64,000 nucleotides of DNA, taken from Diacronema lutheri (lineage: Eukaryota > Haptophyta > Pavlovophyceae > Pavlovales > Pavlovaceae). The notes beneath the pieces were generated by a model, which saw only the letters and a list, made by a program, of their open reading frames with translations, searched no databases and was not told the origin of the DNA. The translations under genes and the position numbers were made by a program. The DNA is taken from positions 498,574 through 562,573 of the forward strand of contig JAGTXO010000024.1 of NCBI GenBank assembly GCA_019448385.1, given 5' to 3'. Below, piece by piece: positions 1 to 10,611 of the stretch; positions within the stretch are counted from its first letter, which is position 1, and each line of letters begins with the position of its first letter.

Positions 1-771
1 ACGTGCGCCGCGCCGCGCGCGTCGAGCTCCGCCCATCTGCCGCCGTCGCGCGCGGGCGGATCGGCGGAAGGCGGCGCGAGGCGCGGGTCAGCGGGCGGCG
101 GCGAGGGCGGCGGGCGGCGGCGCGGCAGCAGCGCCTGCAGCAGCTCGAAGCCGCCGACGAGGCGCAGCGCGCGCCACTCGCGCGCGGCGGTCGCCACGGA
201 GCCGAGCGGCAGCGCACGCAGCCGGAACGCGCCGCTCTCGCGGCCGGCGAGCAGCGCGTTCGCGGCGGCGCTCTGCTGGATGGCGAGCTCGGCCCAGCTC
301 TCGCGCGTGCTCGCGCGCGCGCCGCGCACCGCCGGCCGCAGCACCAGCGCGAGCACGCCGCCGCCGCCCGCGCCGCATGTGCCCGCGCGCGCAGCCGGCA
401 GCGCACAGAGCACGCGCTGGTAACCGCTCGATCGGCGGCGCGGGTCGAGCGCGGCGCCGAGGCCGTCGGGCACGGCCGTGGCGGCAGCGGCGGCGGACGC
501 GGCGGCGCTGTCCGCGCCGCCCATTGCGTCGCCGCCCGTCTGGCCGTAGCCCGGGCGCAGCCGCTTGCGCCGCGGGTCGACGGGCGGGGCGCTGGCGGGC
601 GCATCGGCGCGCGCGCACGCCGGTCGGTGGCGCGGGTCGGCGAGCGGCGCCATCGTGTCCGACGCGAGCTCGCCCTCCTCGCTCCCCTCGTCCGCGTCGG
701 CCGCCGCGTCGCCGGCCGCGCGTCGTGCCAGCGGCGGCGGCGACGGCGGCGGCGGCGACGGCGGCGGCGGC

Positions 772-809
<38 letters not shown>

Positions 810-1493
810 GCGCTCCGCGAAGTCGGCGCGCGCCGACCAGCTGGCCTCGCCCATGACCGGCGGCGCGTGCGGGTCCGGCACGAGCAGCAGCAGCTCGTCG
901 CGCGCCCAGTCGGCCGCGGCCATGGCCGCCCGCGGCCCGCCAGCGCCGCCCGTGCGCGCGTCGCGCGCGCGTCCGTTGCGGCCGAGCGGCGCGTCGCCGA
1001 CAGAGTGCGCGTCCGGACGCACCTGCAGCAGCAGCTCCCGCGCCGCGCCTCCCGTATTCACCGAGCCAACGACCGTCGAGACGCCGAGCGCGTTGCGCGC
1101 GCGCGCGTCGCGCAGCCGCGCGCGCACGTCCTCGAAGAGCTCGCACAGCAGCGGCGCGGAGAAGGCAGCAACGTACTCCTCCATCTGCTCGAAGCGGTCG
1201 GGCAGCGGCGCGAGTGTCTCCGCCTCGGGCGCGCCGCGCAGCCCCGCGTGCGCGTCGGGTTGCCAGCTGAGGAGCGCGCAGCGCAGCGCCGCGTCGACGG
1301 ACGCGGCGTCCGACGCGTGCGCGTCGTCGGCGCCGGCGGCCTGCCACTCGAGCTCGTCATGCGCGCGGCGCGCGGGCGGCGCACCGGGTGGCCGCGCCGA
1401 GAGCAGCCGCTGCCCCGCGCGGATGAGCGGCCGCTGCGCCGGCTGTGGCGCCGCCGCTAGCGGCTCGTGCAACGACGCGTCCAGCGCGCTCAT
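1..1493 (-). CDS. SEN1/senataxin-like helicase, N-terminal part (runs off window)
   Basis: The minus-strand frame from the ATG at 1493 stays open for about 497 codons to the window edge, where the helicase motor would follow. Early in the protein a segment containing RFEQMEEYVAAF and LLCELFEDVRARL resembles the conserved start of SEN1-type superfamily 1 helicases. About 400 residues on, AREWRALRLVGGFELLQALL matches the segment that precedes the P-loop in that family. Between them lies a Pro/Gly-rich low-complexity linker (about 690-815). Known members unwind RNA:DNA hybrids and act in transcription termination and R-loop removal in the nucleus. The Walker motifs lie outside the window, so the assignment rests on the N-terminal signatures only. 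It could instead be another SEN1/UPF1-clade helicase. Confidence 0.55.
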
Positions 1494-1619
1494 GGGCGCA
1501 CCCCAGATTTTTAAAAACGGGCCCCATGGTGTTCGCTCCGACGCCCAAACCAAGCGGAGCATAGCCGGCTTGTGCGAGTCGTAACCGGAAGAGCAGGCCG
1601 GCGGCAGCAGCGCGGGCGG
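1494..1619. promoter_or_regulatory. Probable bidirectional promoter
   Basis: This 126-bp gap separates the start codons of two divergent genes (minus at 1493, plus at 1620). It has an AT-richer patch (TTTTTAAAAA near 1509) in an otherwise GC-rich stretch. No other element is recognised. Confidence 0.3.
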
Positions 1620-4289
1620 ATGCTGTTCGCTGACAAGCAGCAGCTGCAGTACCAGCTGGAGGTGGACCTGCTCGCGCTCCGGCAGAAGGAGCTCGACCAC
1701 TTCACCACCTGCTGCCTCACGCTCGCGTCGCCCGCCGCGCTGATCGCCGGGTTTGCTTACTCGGGCATCGCGGAGGTCTCGATCCCGGAGGACGTGCACT
1801 GGGCGACGGAGGGGCTGTACTACGTAATGACCGTCTTGGCGATGCTCTTTCAGGTCGCGGCGACCGTCCGCGCCTCGCTCGTCGCGCTGATGGGCCCGGC
1901 GCTCGCGCTGCGCGGCAAGGCGGGCTCGATGCACCGCTCGGTCGAGGCGATGGAGCCGTGCTTCCGCGGCGCGTGGCGGCTCTTCCTCGCGGGAATGTTC
2001 TGCATCATGATGTCGACGTTGATCAACGTCTTCCAGCAGTCGCAGTACTGGGCCTCCGCCACCTTTGTCGGCGTGGGCATCTGCCTGGCGACGATCGAAA
2101 TCTACCGCGACATCCGCTACGTCTCGAAGCGCTTCAACCTGCCGCCGTCGATGGTCGAGCGGGGCGCCTTCACGCGCGACGAGGTGACGAGCATGTTTCG
2201 CGGGCGGCGCGGGCTCGACAGGCGCCGCCAGCGCCCGTCCACCCGATCGGCCACCACGACCATCCTTATCCAAGCGGCCGAGGGCGTGCCGACGACGCGC
2301 TTTGCGCGCGCGCACTCGCGCGACGTGGACAGCGAGGCGAGCGCGGGCGGCAGGTCGGGCGGCGGGCTCTCGTCCTATTTGGCGTCGCGCGCGCACTCGG
2401 CCAGGTCCACCTCGCCGCCGGCGCAGCCGCCGCGCGACCCTGTCGACGTGCGCACACGCGACGACGGCGCGCCGGGCGCGCCCACGCCCGCGCGACGCGC
2501 GCGCGTCACCTTCTCATCGGCCAACCCGCTGCGCGTCGTCGGCCGGGCGGCCGCGCCCGCGGACGACGCGACCGGCGGTGTGCCGCCCGCCCCGCCCGTC
2601 CACCGGCGCGGCTCGGCGCCGCCGCTCGGCGCGGTCGCCGTGCTGCCGCCGCGCGACGCACGCACTGAGGGGCAAGCGGGTGCTGCGATGCGCTGGGCGG
2701 GCGGATCGCCGCCCGCGGCGCCGCCGAGCGATGATCCGGTGCACGTCGTGCTCACCGCGCGCGACGGCAAGCGTTTGAGGTGCGCCGCGCGCGCCGCGCC
2801 GCGAGGCGAGGCGAGGCGAGGCGGGTGCCGACGCCGCCTCCCGTCATCACCGCCGCCTGCTCCCGCCATGCCCGCCTGATCTCACTCCCCCGCTGCTCCC
2901 GCCATGCCCGCCTGATCCCACTCCCCCGCTGCTCCCGCCATGCCCGCCTGATCCCACTCCCCCGCTGCTCCCGCCATGCCCGCCTGATCCCACTCCCCCG
3001 CTGCTCCCGCCATGCCCGCCTGATCCCACTCCCCCGCTGCTCCCGCCATGCCCGCCTGATCCCACTCCCCCGCTGCTCCCGCCATGCCCGCCTGATCCCA
3101 CTCCCCCGCTGCTCCCGCCATGCCCGCCTGATCCCACTCCCCCGCTGCTCCCGCCATGCCCGCGTGATCCCACTCCCCCGCTGCTCCCGCCATGCCCGCC
3201 TGGTCCCACTCCCCCGCTGATCCCGCCCTGGCCGCCTGGTCCCACTCCCCCGCTGCTCCCGCCATGCCCGCCTGATCCCACTCCCCCGCTGCTCCCGCCA
3301 TACCCGCCTGATCCCACTCCCCCGCTGATCCTGCCCTGCCCGCCTGATCCCACTCCCCCGCTGCTCCCGCCATGCCCGCCTGATCCCACTCCCCCGCCTG
3401 CTCCCGCCATGCCCGCCTGATCCCACTCCCCCGCTGATCCCGCCATGCCCGCCTGATCCCACTCCCCCGCTGCTCCCGCCATGCCCGCCTGATCCCACTC
3501 CCCCGCTGCTCCCGCCATGCCCGCCTGATCCCACTCCCCCGCTGATCCCGCCATGCCCGCCTGATCCCACTCCCCCGCTGCTCCCGCCATGCCCGCCTGA
3601 TCCCACTCCCCCTCTGCTCCCGCCATGCCCGCCTGATCCCACTCCCCCGCTGCTCCCGCCATGCCCGCCTGGTCCCACTCACCCGCTGATCCTGCCCTGG
3701 CCGCTGATCCCGCCCCTGGCCGCCTGCGTGGTGCGTCGCAGGTGGCAGGTGCCCGCGCGCACGACAATCACAGAGCTGCAGTCGCAGGCGGAGGGCTATT
3801 TTCACACGGTCCGTGCAGCCCCCCCTTCCCCCCCCCCCCCCCCCCCCCCCCCCCGCTCTGCCCACCGCCCCGCGCTTGCCCCTGTCCCCGCCCTCCGCTC
3901 ACCACCCCGCGCCTGCCCCTGTCCTCGCCCTCCGCTCACCACCCCGCGCCTGCCCCTGTCCTCGCCCTCCGCTCACCACCCCGCGCCTGCCCCTGTCCCC
4001 GCCCTCTGCTCACCACCCCGCGCCTGCCCCTGTCCCCGCCCTCCGCTCACCGCCACGCGCTCGCCGCGCGCGATGCGCTGCGCCACGCGCCTCGCGCTCG
4101 CAGGAGGTCGAGACGCTGCTTGACGCGCACGACGCGGCCTTTGCCAACCCGGCGGCAGAGCAGGTTGGTCGGCACACGCGCACGATGGGCGGCGGCGAGC
4201 GCGTCGCCTTCTTCGGCGTCGTGCCAAAGGTGGTCGCGCAGAGCTCCTTCCCGCGCATGCTGTGGTCCAACTTTCTCGTCCGGATGTGA
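1620..4289 (+). CDS. Orai-like four-helix membrane protein, 3 exons
   Basis: Exons are 1620-2779, 3742-3808 and 4104-4289. The first junction is phase 2, the second phase 0, and all introns are GT-AG; the joined frame encodes about 470 residues. Residues 1-200 carry four hydrophobic segments. The first reads AALIAGFAYSGIAEV, which aligns without gaps to the pore helix of Orai calcium channels, including the GFA hinge and the glutamate at the selectivity-filter position. TM2 is long, and TM3-TM4 are followed by a cytosolic tail, as in Orai. The middle (about 210-385) is Ala/Pro/Arg-rich. The C-terminus (GGGERVAFFGVVPK...) looks ordered. Known Orai proteins are store-operated plasma-membrane calcium channels; function here is inferred from topology and one motif. 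The ATG at 1620 precedes the conserved N-terminal helix. Confidence 0.5.
2857..3705. repeat. 36-bp minisatellite filling an intron
   Basis: About 23 head-to-tail copies of a 36-bp unit containing CTGCTCCCGCCATGCCCGCC fill most of the first intron (2780-3741) of the Orai-like gene. Copies differ by single bases (CCTGAT versus CCTGGT, GCTGCT versus GCTGAT). The unit length is a multiple of three and lacks stops on either strand, which creates false long frames of 146-327 codons. Confidence 0.9.
3828..4051. repeat. Poly-C tract and 37-bp repeats in intron 2
   Basis: Intron 2 (3809-4103) begins with a run of 27 C (3828-3854). Roughly five copies of a 37-bp C-rich unit (core CCCCTGTCCTCGCCCTCCGC) follow. 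The intron ends in CTCGCAG before the exon at 4104. Confidence 0.85.
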
Positions 4290-4350
4290 CCGCGCAAGGC
4301 AAACGTTGGTCGACCCCTCCAGTGTGGGGAGAGACTAAAGAAGCAACCCC

Positions 4351-4513
4351 TCCTGCGGAGACTTAGGCAATCTCGTCACAATCGCTGCCCTCGTCGTGGC
4401 TGGAGGAGGCGCTGCCCATCGCATCAACCTTCCTGCGGAGACTTAGGCAATCTCGTCACAATCGCTGCCCTCGTCGTGGCTGGAGGAGGCGCTGCCCATC
4501 GCATCAACCTTCC
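4351..4513. repeat. 80-bp tandem duplication across a stop codon
   Basis: Bases 4351-4430 are repeated exactly at 4431-4510. The proximal copy encodes the last residues and TAA stop of the minus-strand SET gene (stop 4443-4445); the distal copy lies in its 3' region and carries a second, unused copy of the same end. Confidence 0.9.
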
Positions 4514-5069
4514 AGTCGGCGAGGAAGCCGACGCCGTAGTCGAGGAGCAGCTCGGCACCAGCCTCGACCGTGCGCGTCGTGAAGATGCCGATGCGCACCT
4601 CGCCGTGCTCGCACGCGCGGAGCACGCGCGCGACCACGTTGGGCTCTGCGGCGACGCCGGTGAAGTCGTTGATCATCCGCGCCTCCGAGCCGACGAGCGC
4701 CGCGTCGACGTCGAGGAAGAGCTCCGAGCGCGGCTCGGCCGCCAGCTCCATCAAGTAGCACGACCTATCCGACCTGCACACGCGCCGCACCGCCGCGCAC
4801 ACGACGCATGGGGTCAGCCGCGCGGTGGTGGTGCATGGCGCCGCGCGTGCTGCAGGTTGTGCTCGGATTGCCCCCTGAGGGCCACCCGGACGCGTTGGTG
4901 CATGGCGCCGCGCGGCGCGGACGGCGCGGATGGCGCCGTCGCCGCCGCTGCGCCTCGCCTCTTCTGCCGCTTGACCGTGCCGCCGTAGTCGCACACCCAC
5001 AGCCCCGCGGGCAGCGCCGCGACGGCGAAGAGGCCGTGCGCGCAGCGCGGCGCGGCGGCGGGCGCTGCT

Positions 5070-5100
<31 letters not shown>

Positions 5101-8100
5101 CGGCGGCGCTGTCGGCGGCCAGCCGCGCGGCGCGCGCGCGGCGCTCCTCCGCCTCCTCCGCGAGCGCATCGGCGAGCGCCACCGCCGCCGGGTGGGTGGC
5201 GCCCACGGCGTGGATTGCGACGAGCGGCGCGGGCTGCGCGCGCGAGAGCCGCGAGCGGAGTGCCTCGCCGCGCGAGCCGGTCGACCATTCGAGGCCCGGC
5301 TGGTAGCGCACGTCGGCGGGCCAGCCGCGCGGCAGCACGTCGCCGCAGTCGCGCGCCTCGATCTCGAGCAGCTCGGCGAGGGAGTCGGCGATGCGGTAGA
5401 GCGGCACAGGGAGCCACGCGCACAACGGCGGGGCCGGCGGCGGCGGCGGCGGCGGCGGGGACGGCGCGCGGCGTGGGGCGGCCTTTGGCCTGCGCGCCGC
5501 GCCGTTGGCCGGAGCACCCGCCGCACGGGCAACGGGCGGCAGCTGCAGCGCGCGCCACGCCCATGCGCCCGCGCCGCTCGCAACGGCCTCGCCCCAGAGG
5601 AACGCGGCGACGGCGCGCGGCTCGTCGATACGCCACGGCGGCTCCCACGATGGGGCGGGCGCCCCGCGGCCCGCCCAGCGCACGAGGAACTGCTGCTGCT
5701 GCTGCTGGGGCGCGCCCTCGTCGCCGCCATCCTCGCGCTCGCCCTTCGCGGGTGGTGACTCGGACGGTGGCGCGGGCCCCGGCGCGAGCCTGAGGGCGAG
5801 CACGCCGCCCACCTGCCACGCGCCGTGCCGCCGAGGCTGCGCGCGGCCGACGGGCGGGCCGCTGCCGTCGCGTGCGGGCGGATGCGCCCAACGGTTCTCG
5901 GATGAGGCACGCAAGAGGCGGGGGTCGCCGTGCGAGCTGCTGTCCGCCGCCTGATGCCCTCCGCCGTCGGCGATGTCGACCGCGCAGCCGACCATTGGCT
6001 GTGCAGCGTTGGCTGCCGCGTCCGCCATCGCGCCAGTCGGCTGGGCAGTCGGCTGGGCAATCGGCTGGGCAATCGGCTGGGCAATCGGCTGGGCAATCGG
6101 CTCGGACCAGCAGCGGTCGCGCTGCGACTGCTGCCGCTCGTCGTGGTGGTAGTCGTGCTGGTAGTCGTCGTGCTCCCCGCGCGCGAGCCGTGCCGCCCTG
6201 CGCGCCGCGCCCGCCCGCTCGGCAAGCAGCGCGCACGCGCGCACCGCCGCCTCTACACCCGCGCGCAGCCCACCGCACGCGCCGCCGCCCGCCCACGGCC
6301 CGGCCGCCGCGACAACGCCGCCGCCCGCCGCGGCGCGCGCGGCCGCGGGCTCGACGGCGAGCGCCACGGCGAGGGCGAGTTGCGCCTCGCGCACGCACCG
6401 CTCGAGCGCGCGCACCGCGCCGTCGCCGCGCGCGCCGCGCACGAGGCGGGCGGCGCGTGCGGCGACGGCACCGACGTGCCTCCTCCGCTGCGCGCTGGCC
6501 AAGGGCGCGCGTCGATCGGCGCAGCACGCGCTGCCCTTGGCGCTGCCCAATGCGCCGCCGCGACCGCCACCGCCGCCGCCGCCGCGCGTGTCGCCCTTGC
6601 CCTCGCCCTTGCCCTCGCCCTTGTGCTTGCGCTTGCGCGAGGGCGGCGCGGAGGCGGCGGTGGCGGCGGTCGCCGCGGTGGCGGCGGCGGTAACCGCAGT
6701 GCGCGCGCCGTTGCCGCCGCTGGCGCGCTCGGCGTGCACACCGCCGAGCGCGTGCTCGAGCGCGCGCAGGCCACCGCCATCGACGGCCATGCTGATGCCG
6801 CCGTAACCTCCGCCGCCACCGCCTCCGCCCGCGCGCGCGCACGCGAGCACGGGCGCACGTGCGGGCGCGCGCGCCGCGCCACCGGCGGCGGTGGCGCGAG
6901 GCGGCGACGGACGCGCCGGCGCGCCGAGCGCGCGCGGCGCAACCGTCGTCGTCGCCGTCGTCGTCGTCGTCGTCGTTGGCGGCGGCGGCGGGCAGCGGAG
7001 CGGCGGCGATGGCGGCGTGTCGGAGAGCACCGCTGCATGCGCGTCGCGGCACACGGTGCGCAGCGCGGGCGAGACGCCGCCATCGTGCGCGAGCGCGCCG
7101 AGGGCACAGAGCGCGCCGGCGGCGCGCAGCGCGGCGCGCATGGGCGCGTATCGCATCGCCAGGTTGAGCGCGCAGCGCGCGGCGCCCCCGCCCACCCGCG
7201 CGCCGCGGATGTGCGTGCGCTCGCCGCTGAGCAACCAGCGCGCGCTCGGCACGTTGATGCGCGCGCTCGCTGGCACGAGCAGCGCGCGCAGCGCGGGCGC
7301 GAGGGCGGTCAGCTCGCCGCCCCAGCCGTTGGCCGCTGCGTCACCCGACTCGGCCGCGCCGGCCGCGCCGTGTGTCGGGGCGTCGGCGGCTCGATCGAGC
7401 GCACGCGCGCCGACGGGCGGCGGCGGCGGCGCGGCGGGCGGCAGCTCGGCACCGCCGCGCGCGGCGCAGCACGCATACGACTCGGCGTGCGGCGGCAGGG
7501 AGCACGTGTCGCCTCGCGCCATGGGCAGCGGCAGGTAGCAGCCAAGCGTCGCAATGGCCGCGGCGCACGCGTACGCAACGCCGAGCAGTCCGGCGGCACG
7601 GTCGGGCGGCTCGGCGGTACGGGCGGCGGCGGCGGCGACGCCGAGCTCGAGACCGTCGAGCGCCGCGCCGAGCGCACCGCCGCGCGCCAGCGCTTGCGCG
7701 CAGGACGCGTGCCGCGCGAGCGCGCCGAGCGCGCACGCCGCGTACTGGCAGCCGAGCAGCGCCTCCTCGCTGGGCGGGTGGACGGAGAGGGCGGCGGCGA
7801 GCTCGGGCAGCGCGCCCGCGTCGATCAGCTCGGCCGCCAACTCCGCGTCCGACGCGAGCACCGCCAGCCGGAAGAGGCCCTTGGCGCGCGCGCGCGCGCA
7901 CGGCGCGCGCGCGGACGCGACGGCCGCGGCGACGAGCGGCCAGCGCTCGTCGGGCGCGGCGACGAGGATGTCGCGGACGGCGCGCGCGGAGGGTTTGAGT
8001 GCGTCCACCTCCTCCGCCGAGAGCGCGCCCATCGCCTCGCGCAGCGGCGGCGCCGCCGTGCCCACCTGCTCGGCGAGGCTAAGCGGCCGGATCGTCGGCG

Positions 8101-8113
8101 GGACAGCGGCCAT
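4443..8113 (-). CDS. Chromodomain-SET lysine methyltransferase with repeat-rich N-terminus
   Basis: Exons are 8113-4959 and 4773-4443 (about 1,161 residues). Residues 1-380 are Ala/Leu-rich helical repeats of armadillo type. A Gly/Thr/Ala-rich region with a basic RKRKHKGEGKGEGKG patch follows. Near 805-825 a short chromodomain-like block (FLVRWAGRGAPAPSWEP) follows six glutamines. The SET domain starts near 1023 (CAHGLFAVAALPAGLWVCDYGG) and finishes in exon 2 with YLMEL, ARMINDF and a C-terminal LLLDYGVGFL. SET enzymes transfer methyl groups from S-adenosylmethionine to lysines, usually on histones; a chromodomain would help target chromatin. The intron (4774-4958) needs a GC donor (AG|GCGAGG) with a CAG acceptor, joined in phase 2. 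That is inference, but it restores a contiguous SET core. An 80-bp duplication covers the stop. The first in-frame ATG is at 8113. Confidence 0.7.
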
Positions 8114-8205
8114 CGATGCCTCCCTCACCGATCGATCGGTTTTCACTTTTTGTGGCGTGCGCGCCCTCCACCGACGCGAAGGCGCCGGCGGGAGTCGAGC
8201 AGCGA
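8114..8205. promoter_or_regulatory. Very short divergent promoter, SET / Tubby-like pair
   Basis: The SET gene ATG (8113, minus) and an upstream in-frame ATG of the Tubby-like gene (8116, plus) overlap in the palindromic context CATCGATG. An AT-rich stretch (GGTTTTCACTTTTTG) lies at 8138-8152. Using the Tubby-like ATG at 8206 leaves about 92 bp for two promoters. Confidence 0.3.
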
Positions 8206-10373
8206 ATGCAGGCGTCGGACGACTCGGACGACGAGCCGCTCGGCGCGAAGCCGTCGGGCGTCGGCTCGCCGGTCAGACCCGGCCGCTTCTCCGCCTCGCG
8301 CCCCGCCACCTCCGCCTCGTCCAACTCGATGGGCCTAGCGCCGCGCGCCGGCGGCGCCAGCGCCTCGTCGCTCGGCGCCGGCGGCCCGCCGAGGCCAAAG
8401 TGTAACGGCGACGTGCTCGGCGGCGGTGGTGGCGACGATGGAGGCGATGAGACGCGCGCCGGCGCTGCCGACGGCTACGCCCACGCCGCCACCTGCGGCG
8501 GCGGCGGCGGCGGCGGCGGCGGCTCGGCGCGGCCACAGTCGGCGGCGCTCAACCGCGCGCGCGACATCCAGCTGCGCAAGCGGTCGGAGCGGCTTGCGAT
8601 GATGGGGATGGCCGTGGCGAACAGGGATGGGCCGTTGCACGCCGAGCCGCGCCCCGCCCTCCCCGCCGCCGCCGCGGACGCTGCCGCCGCCGACGACGCG
8701 GCGGCGCGCGCATCGGCCGCGTCCGAGGCGCCGCGCGGCGCCGCCGCCGGCGTGCCGGTGGGCGGCTCGCTCGCGCAGCCGCCGGCGGTGCCGCGCTTCT
8801 CCGCCGCGCCCCCGCCTGCGTACGACGAGGGCGACGCCACGCCGCGCGCCGCCTTTGAATCCGCCGTGCAGCCCCTCGACGGCGTCGCGGACGTGGACGA
8901 CGACGACGACGACGGGCGCGGGCGCGGGCGTGGGTGTGGAGGCAGCGGCGAGAGCGGCGGCGACGGTGGCAGCAGCGGCCGTGGCGGCGGGGCGACGGTC
9001 GCACGCGCCGCCGCCGCATCCGTTGGCTGCGCGCGTGCGGAGGCGGACTCTGATGGCGCAGCGAGCCACCCGTCCGCCCCCGAGCCCACCGCGCAGCAGC
9101 CGCCGTTTGCGCAGTCCCGCGCGGGCGGCGGCGCCGTGCCGAGGCCCGTCGCCGCGCGGCCGGCGGGCGCGGCCGTGCGCGCGCGCGCTGCCCTCGACCT
9201 GAGCGACATCCGCCGCTTTTTAATGCGGCCTGCCCCCGAGGGCTCTCTGGTGCAATGCCACATCAGCCGTTCCAAGGCGGGCTTCCTCTCGTCCTACCCC
9301 AAGTACACCATGTTCCTCAAGCAGCCCGGCACCGCTGACCTGCCCCTTCTCGCTGCGCGCAAGCGGGGCCAATCAAAGTGCGCGCAAGGGGGGGGGGGGG
9401 GTGGTGGTGATTTGTGTGCTTTGCTGTGCTTTCTGGTACCGCCGTCGCCTCACCGTCGCTTCGCCGCCCAGCTGCGCCGTGCCTGTCCCCTCCCGCCCCC
9501 TCCCACCTCCCCAAAAGGTCGTCCAACTACTTGATCTCGCTCGATGCGGACGACATGCAGCGAGCGAGCGGCGCCTATTTTGGAAAGCTGCGCTCAAACT
9601 TTATCGGCACCGAATTTGTGCTCTACGACAACGGCATCTCGCCCGACAAGGCGGACACGGACAGCAAGGCGGATGCCGTGCGCACGGAGCTGTGTGCGGT
9701 GTTGTACAAGCAGAACGTGCTCTACACGCGCGGGCCAAGGCGCATGACGGTGCTCGCCCCCGCGCTCACGGCGGACGGCGAGCGGACCGTCCTCCGCCCG
9801 TCAAAGTCCAACGACGAGTCTTCCATCCTCGAGAAGTGCGCCGCCCTAGCTTCCCCTCCCCCCCCCCCCCCCACTTCTCCTCCCCCCTTCCCTAACCCTT
9901 CCCCCATCGCGTGTGCGCTCAGCCGAGCCGCGAGCCGCGTGCGCCCCGCGCGGCGCTGCGCAGGCACAAGGCCGACGAGCGCGACGCCGACCTGACCGTG
10001 CTCAAGAACAAGAGCCCCAAGTGGAACGACGTGGCCAACGCGTACGTGCTCAACTTCAACGGGCGCGTCACGCAGCCGTCGGTCAAGAACTTTCAGATTG
10101 TGCGCGCAGCGCGGCGCAGGGGCCGTGCGCCGCCCGCGAGGTGAGCGCGCGCAGTGCGGCGCGCCGACGGCGGAGCGGCCTGCGCCCCCCCCCCCCCCCC
10201 CTGGGTCGTAACGGCTTCAGGTGGACGAGAAGGACTCGGAGGAGGTGGTGATCATGCAGTTTGGCCGCGTGGGCGACAACGACTTCACGTGCGACTTCCA
10301 GTACCCGCTCTCGCCGCTGCAGGCCTTTGGCATCGCGCTCTCGTCCTTTGACTACAAGATCGCGTGCGAATGA
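8206..10373 (+). CDS. Tubby-like protein, 4 exons
   Basis: Exons are 8206-9377, 9518-9835, 9964-10099 and 10221-10373, which join to about 592 residues. Introns are GT-AG, and three donors begin GTGCGC. The first 330 residues are low complexity (Ala, Gly, acidic run). The C-terminal Tubby barrel is complete: [86 protein letters not shown], and the terminal [18 protein letters not shown]. The domain binds phosphoinositides; animal family members move membrane proteins into cilia. Each splice junction falls where the family alignment demands it, so the exon model is strong. A longer N-terminus from the ATG at 8116 is possible. Introns contain poly-G (9388-9401) or poly-C (9858-9872, 10185-10201) runs. 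Confidence 0.92.
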
Positions 10374-10427
10374 CGCGCCTGCGTTGGCAAGCTTGCCTTT
10401 TTCAAATTGCGCTTCTCCTGCTTCTAC

Positions 10428-10452
10428 GGCCCCTGCTGCGGGGGCAGGGGCC
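10428..10452 (+). terminator. 3' hairpin after the Tubby-like gene
   Basis: A perfect 9-bp inverted repeat (GGCCCCTGC / GCAGGGGCC, 7-nt loop) begins 55 nt after the stop codon. Similar hairpins follow other genes here, so it may mark the 3' end. Its role is inferred. A TGACAG triplet repeat follows at about 10531-10552. Confidence 0.35.
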
Positions 10453-10611
10453 GATTCGTCAACCCCCGGGCGAGGAACCGCTCAGCCGCCGCCGACTCGG
10501 CCCCGGCCCCCGCTGCCCCGCAGCAGACGATTGACAGTGACAGTGACAGTGACGAAGCCCTAGATAGCTAATGAGGGATGATTGGTTTTGCGCGTCGCCC
10601 GCTGCCTCGCC

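Noticed and set aside
2857-3705. CRISPR-like array
   Set aside because: The units are contiguous with no unique spacers, and lie in a eukaryotic intron; it is a minisatellite.
2752-3865. Minus-strand frames of about 310 codons made of Gly-rich 12-residue repeats
   Set aside because: They are read-throughs of the 36-bp intronic minisatellite, with no conserved protein.
9378-10220. Frameshifts in the Tubby-like gene
   Set aside because: The frame changes are three GT-AG introns whose phases restore the full Tubby domain.
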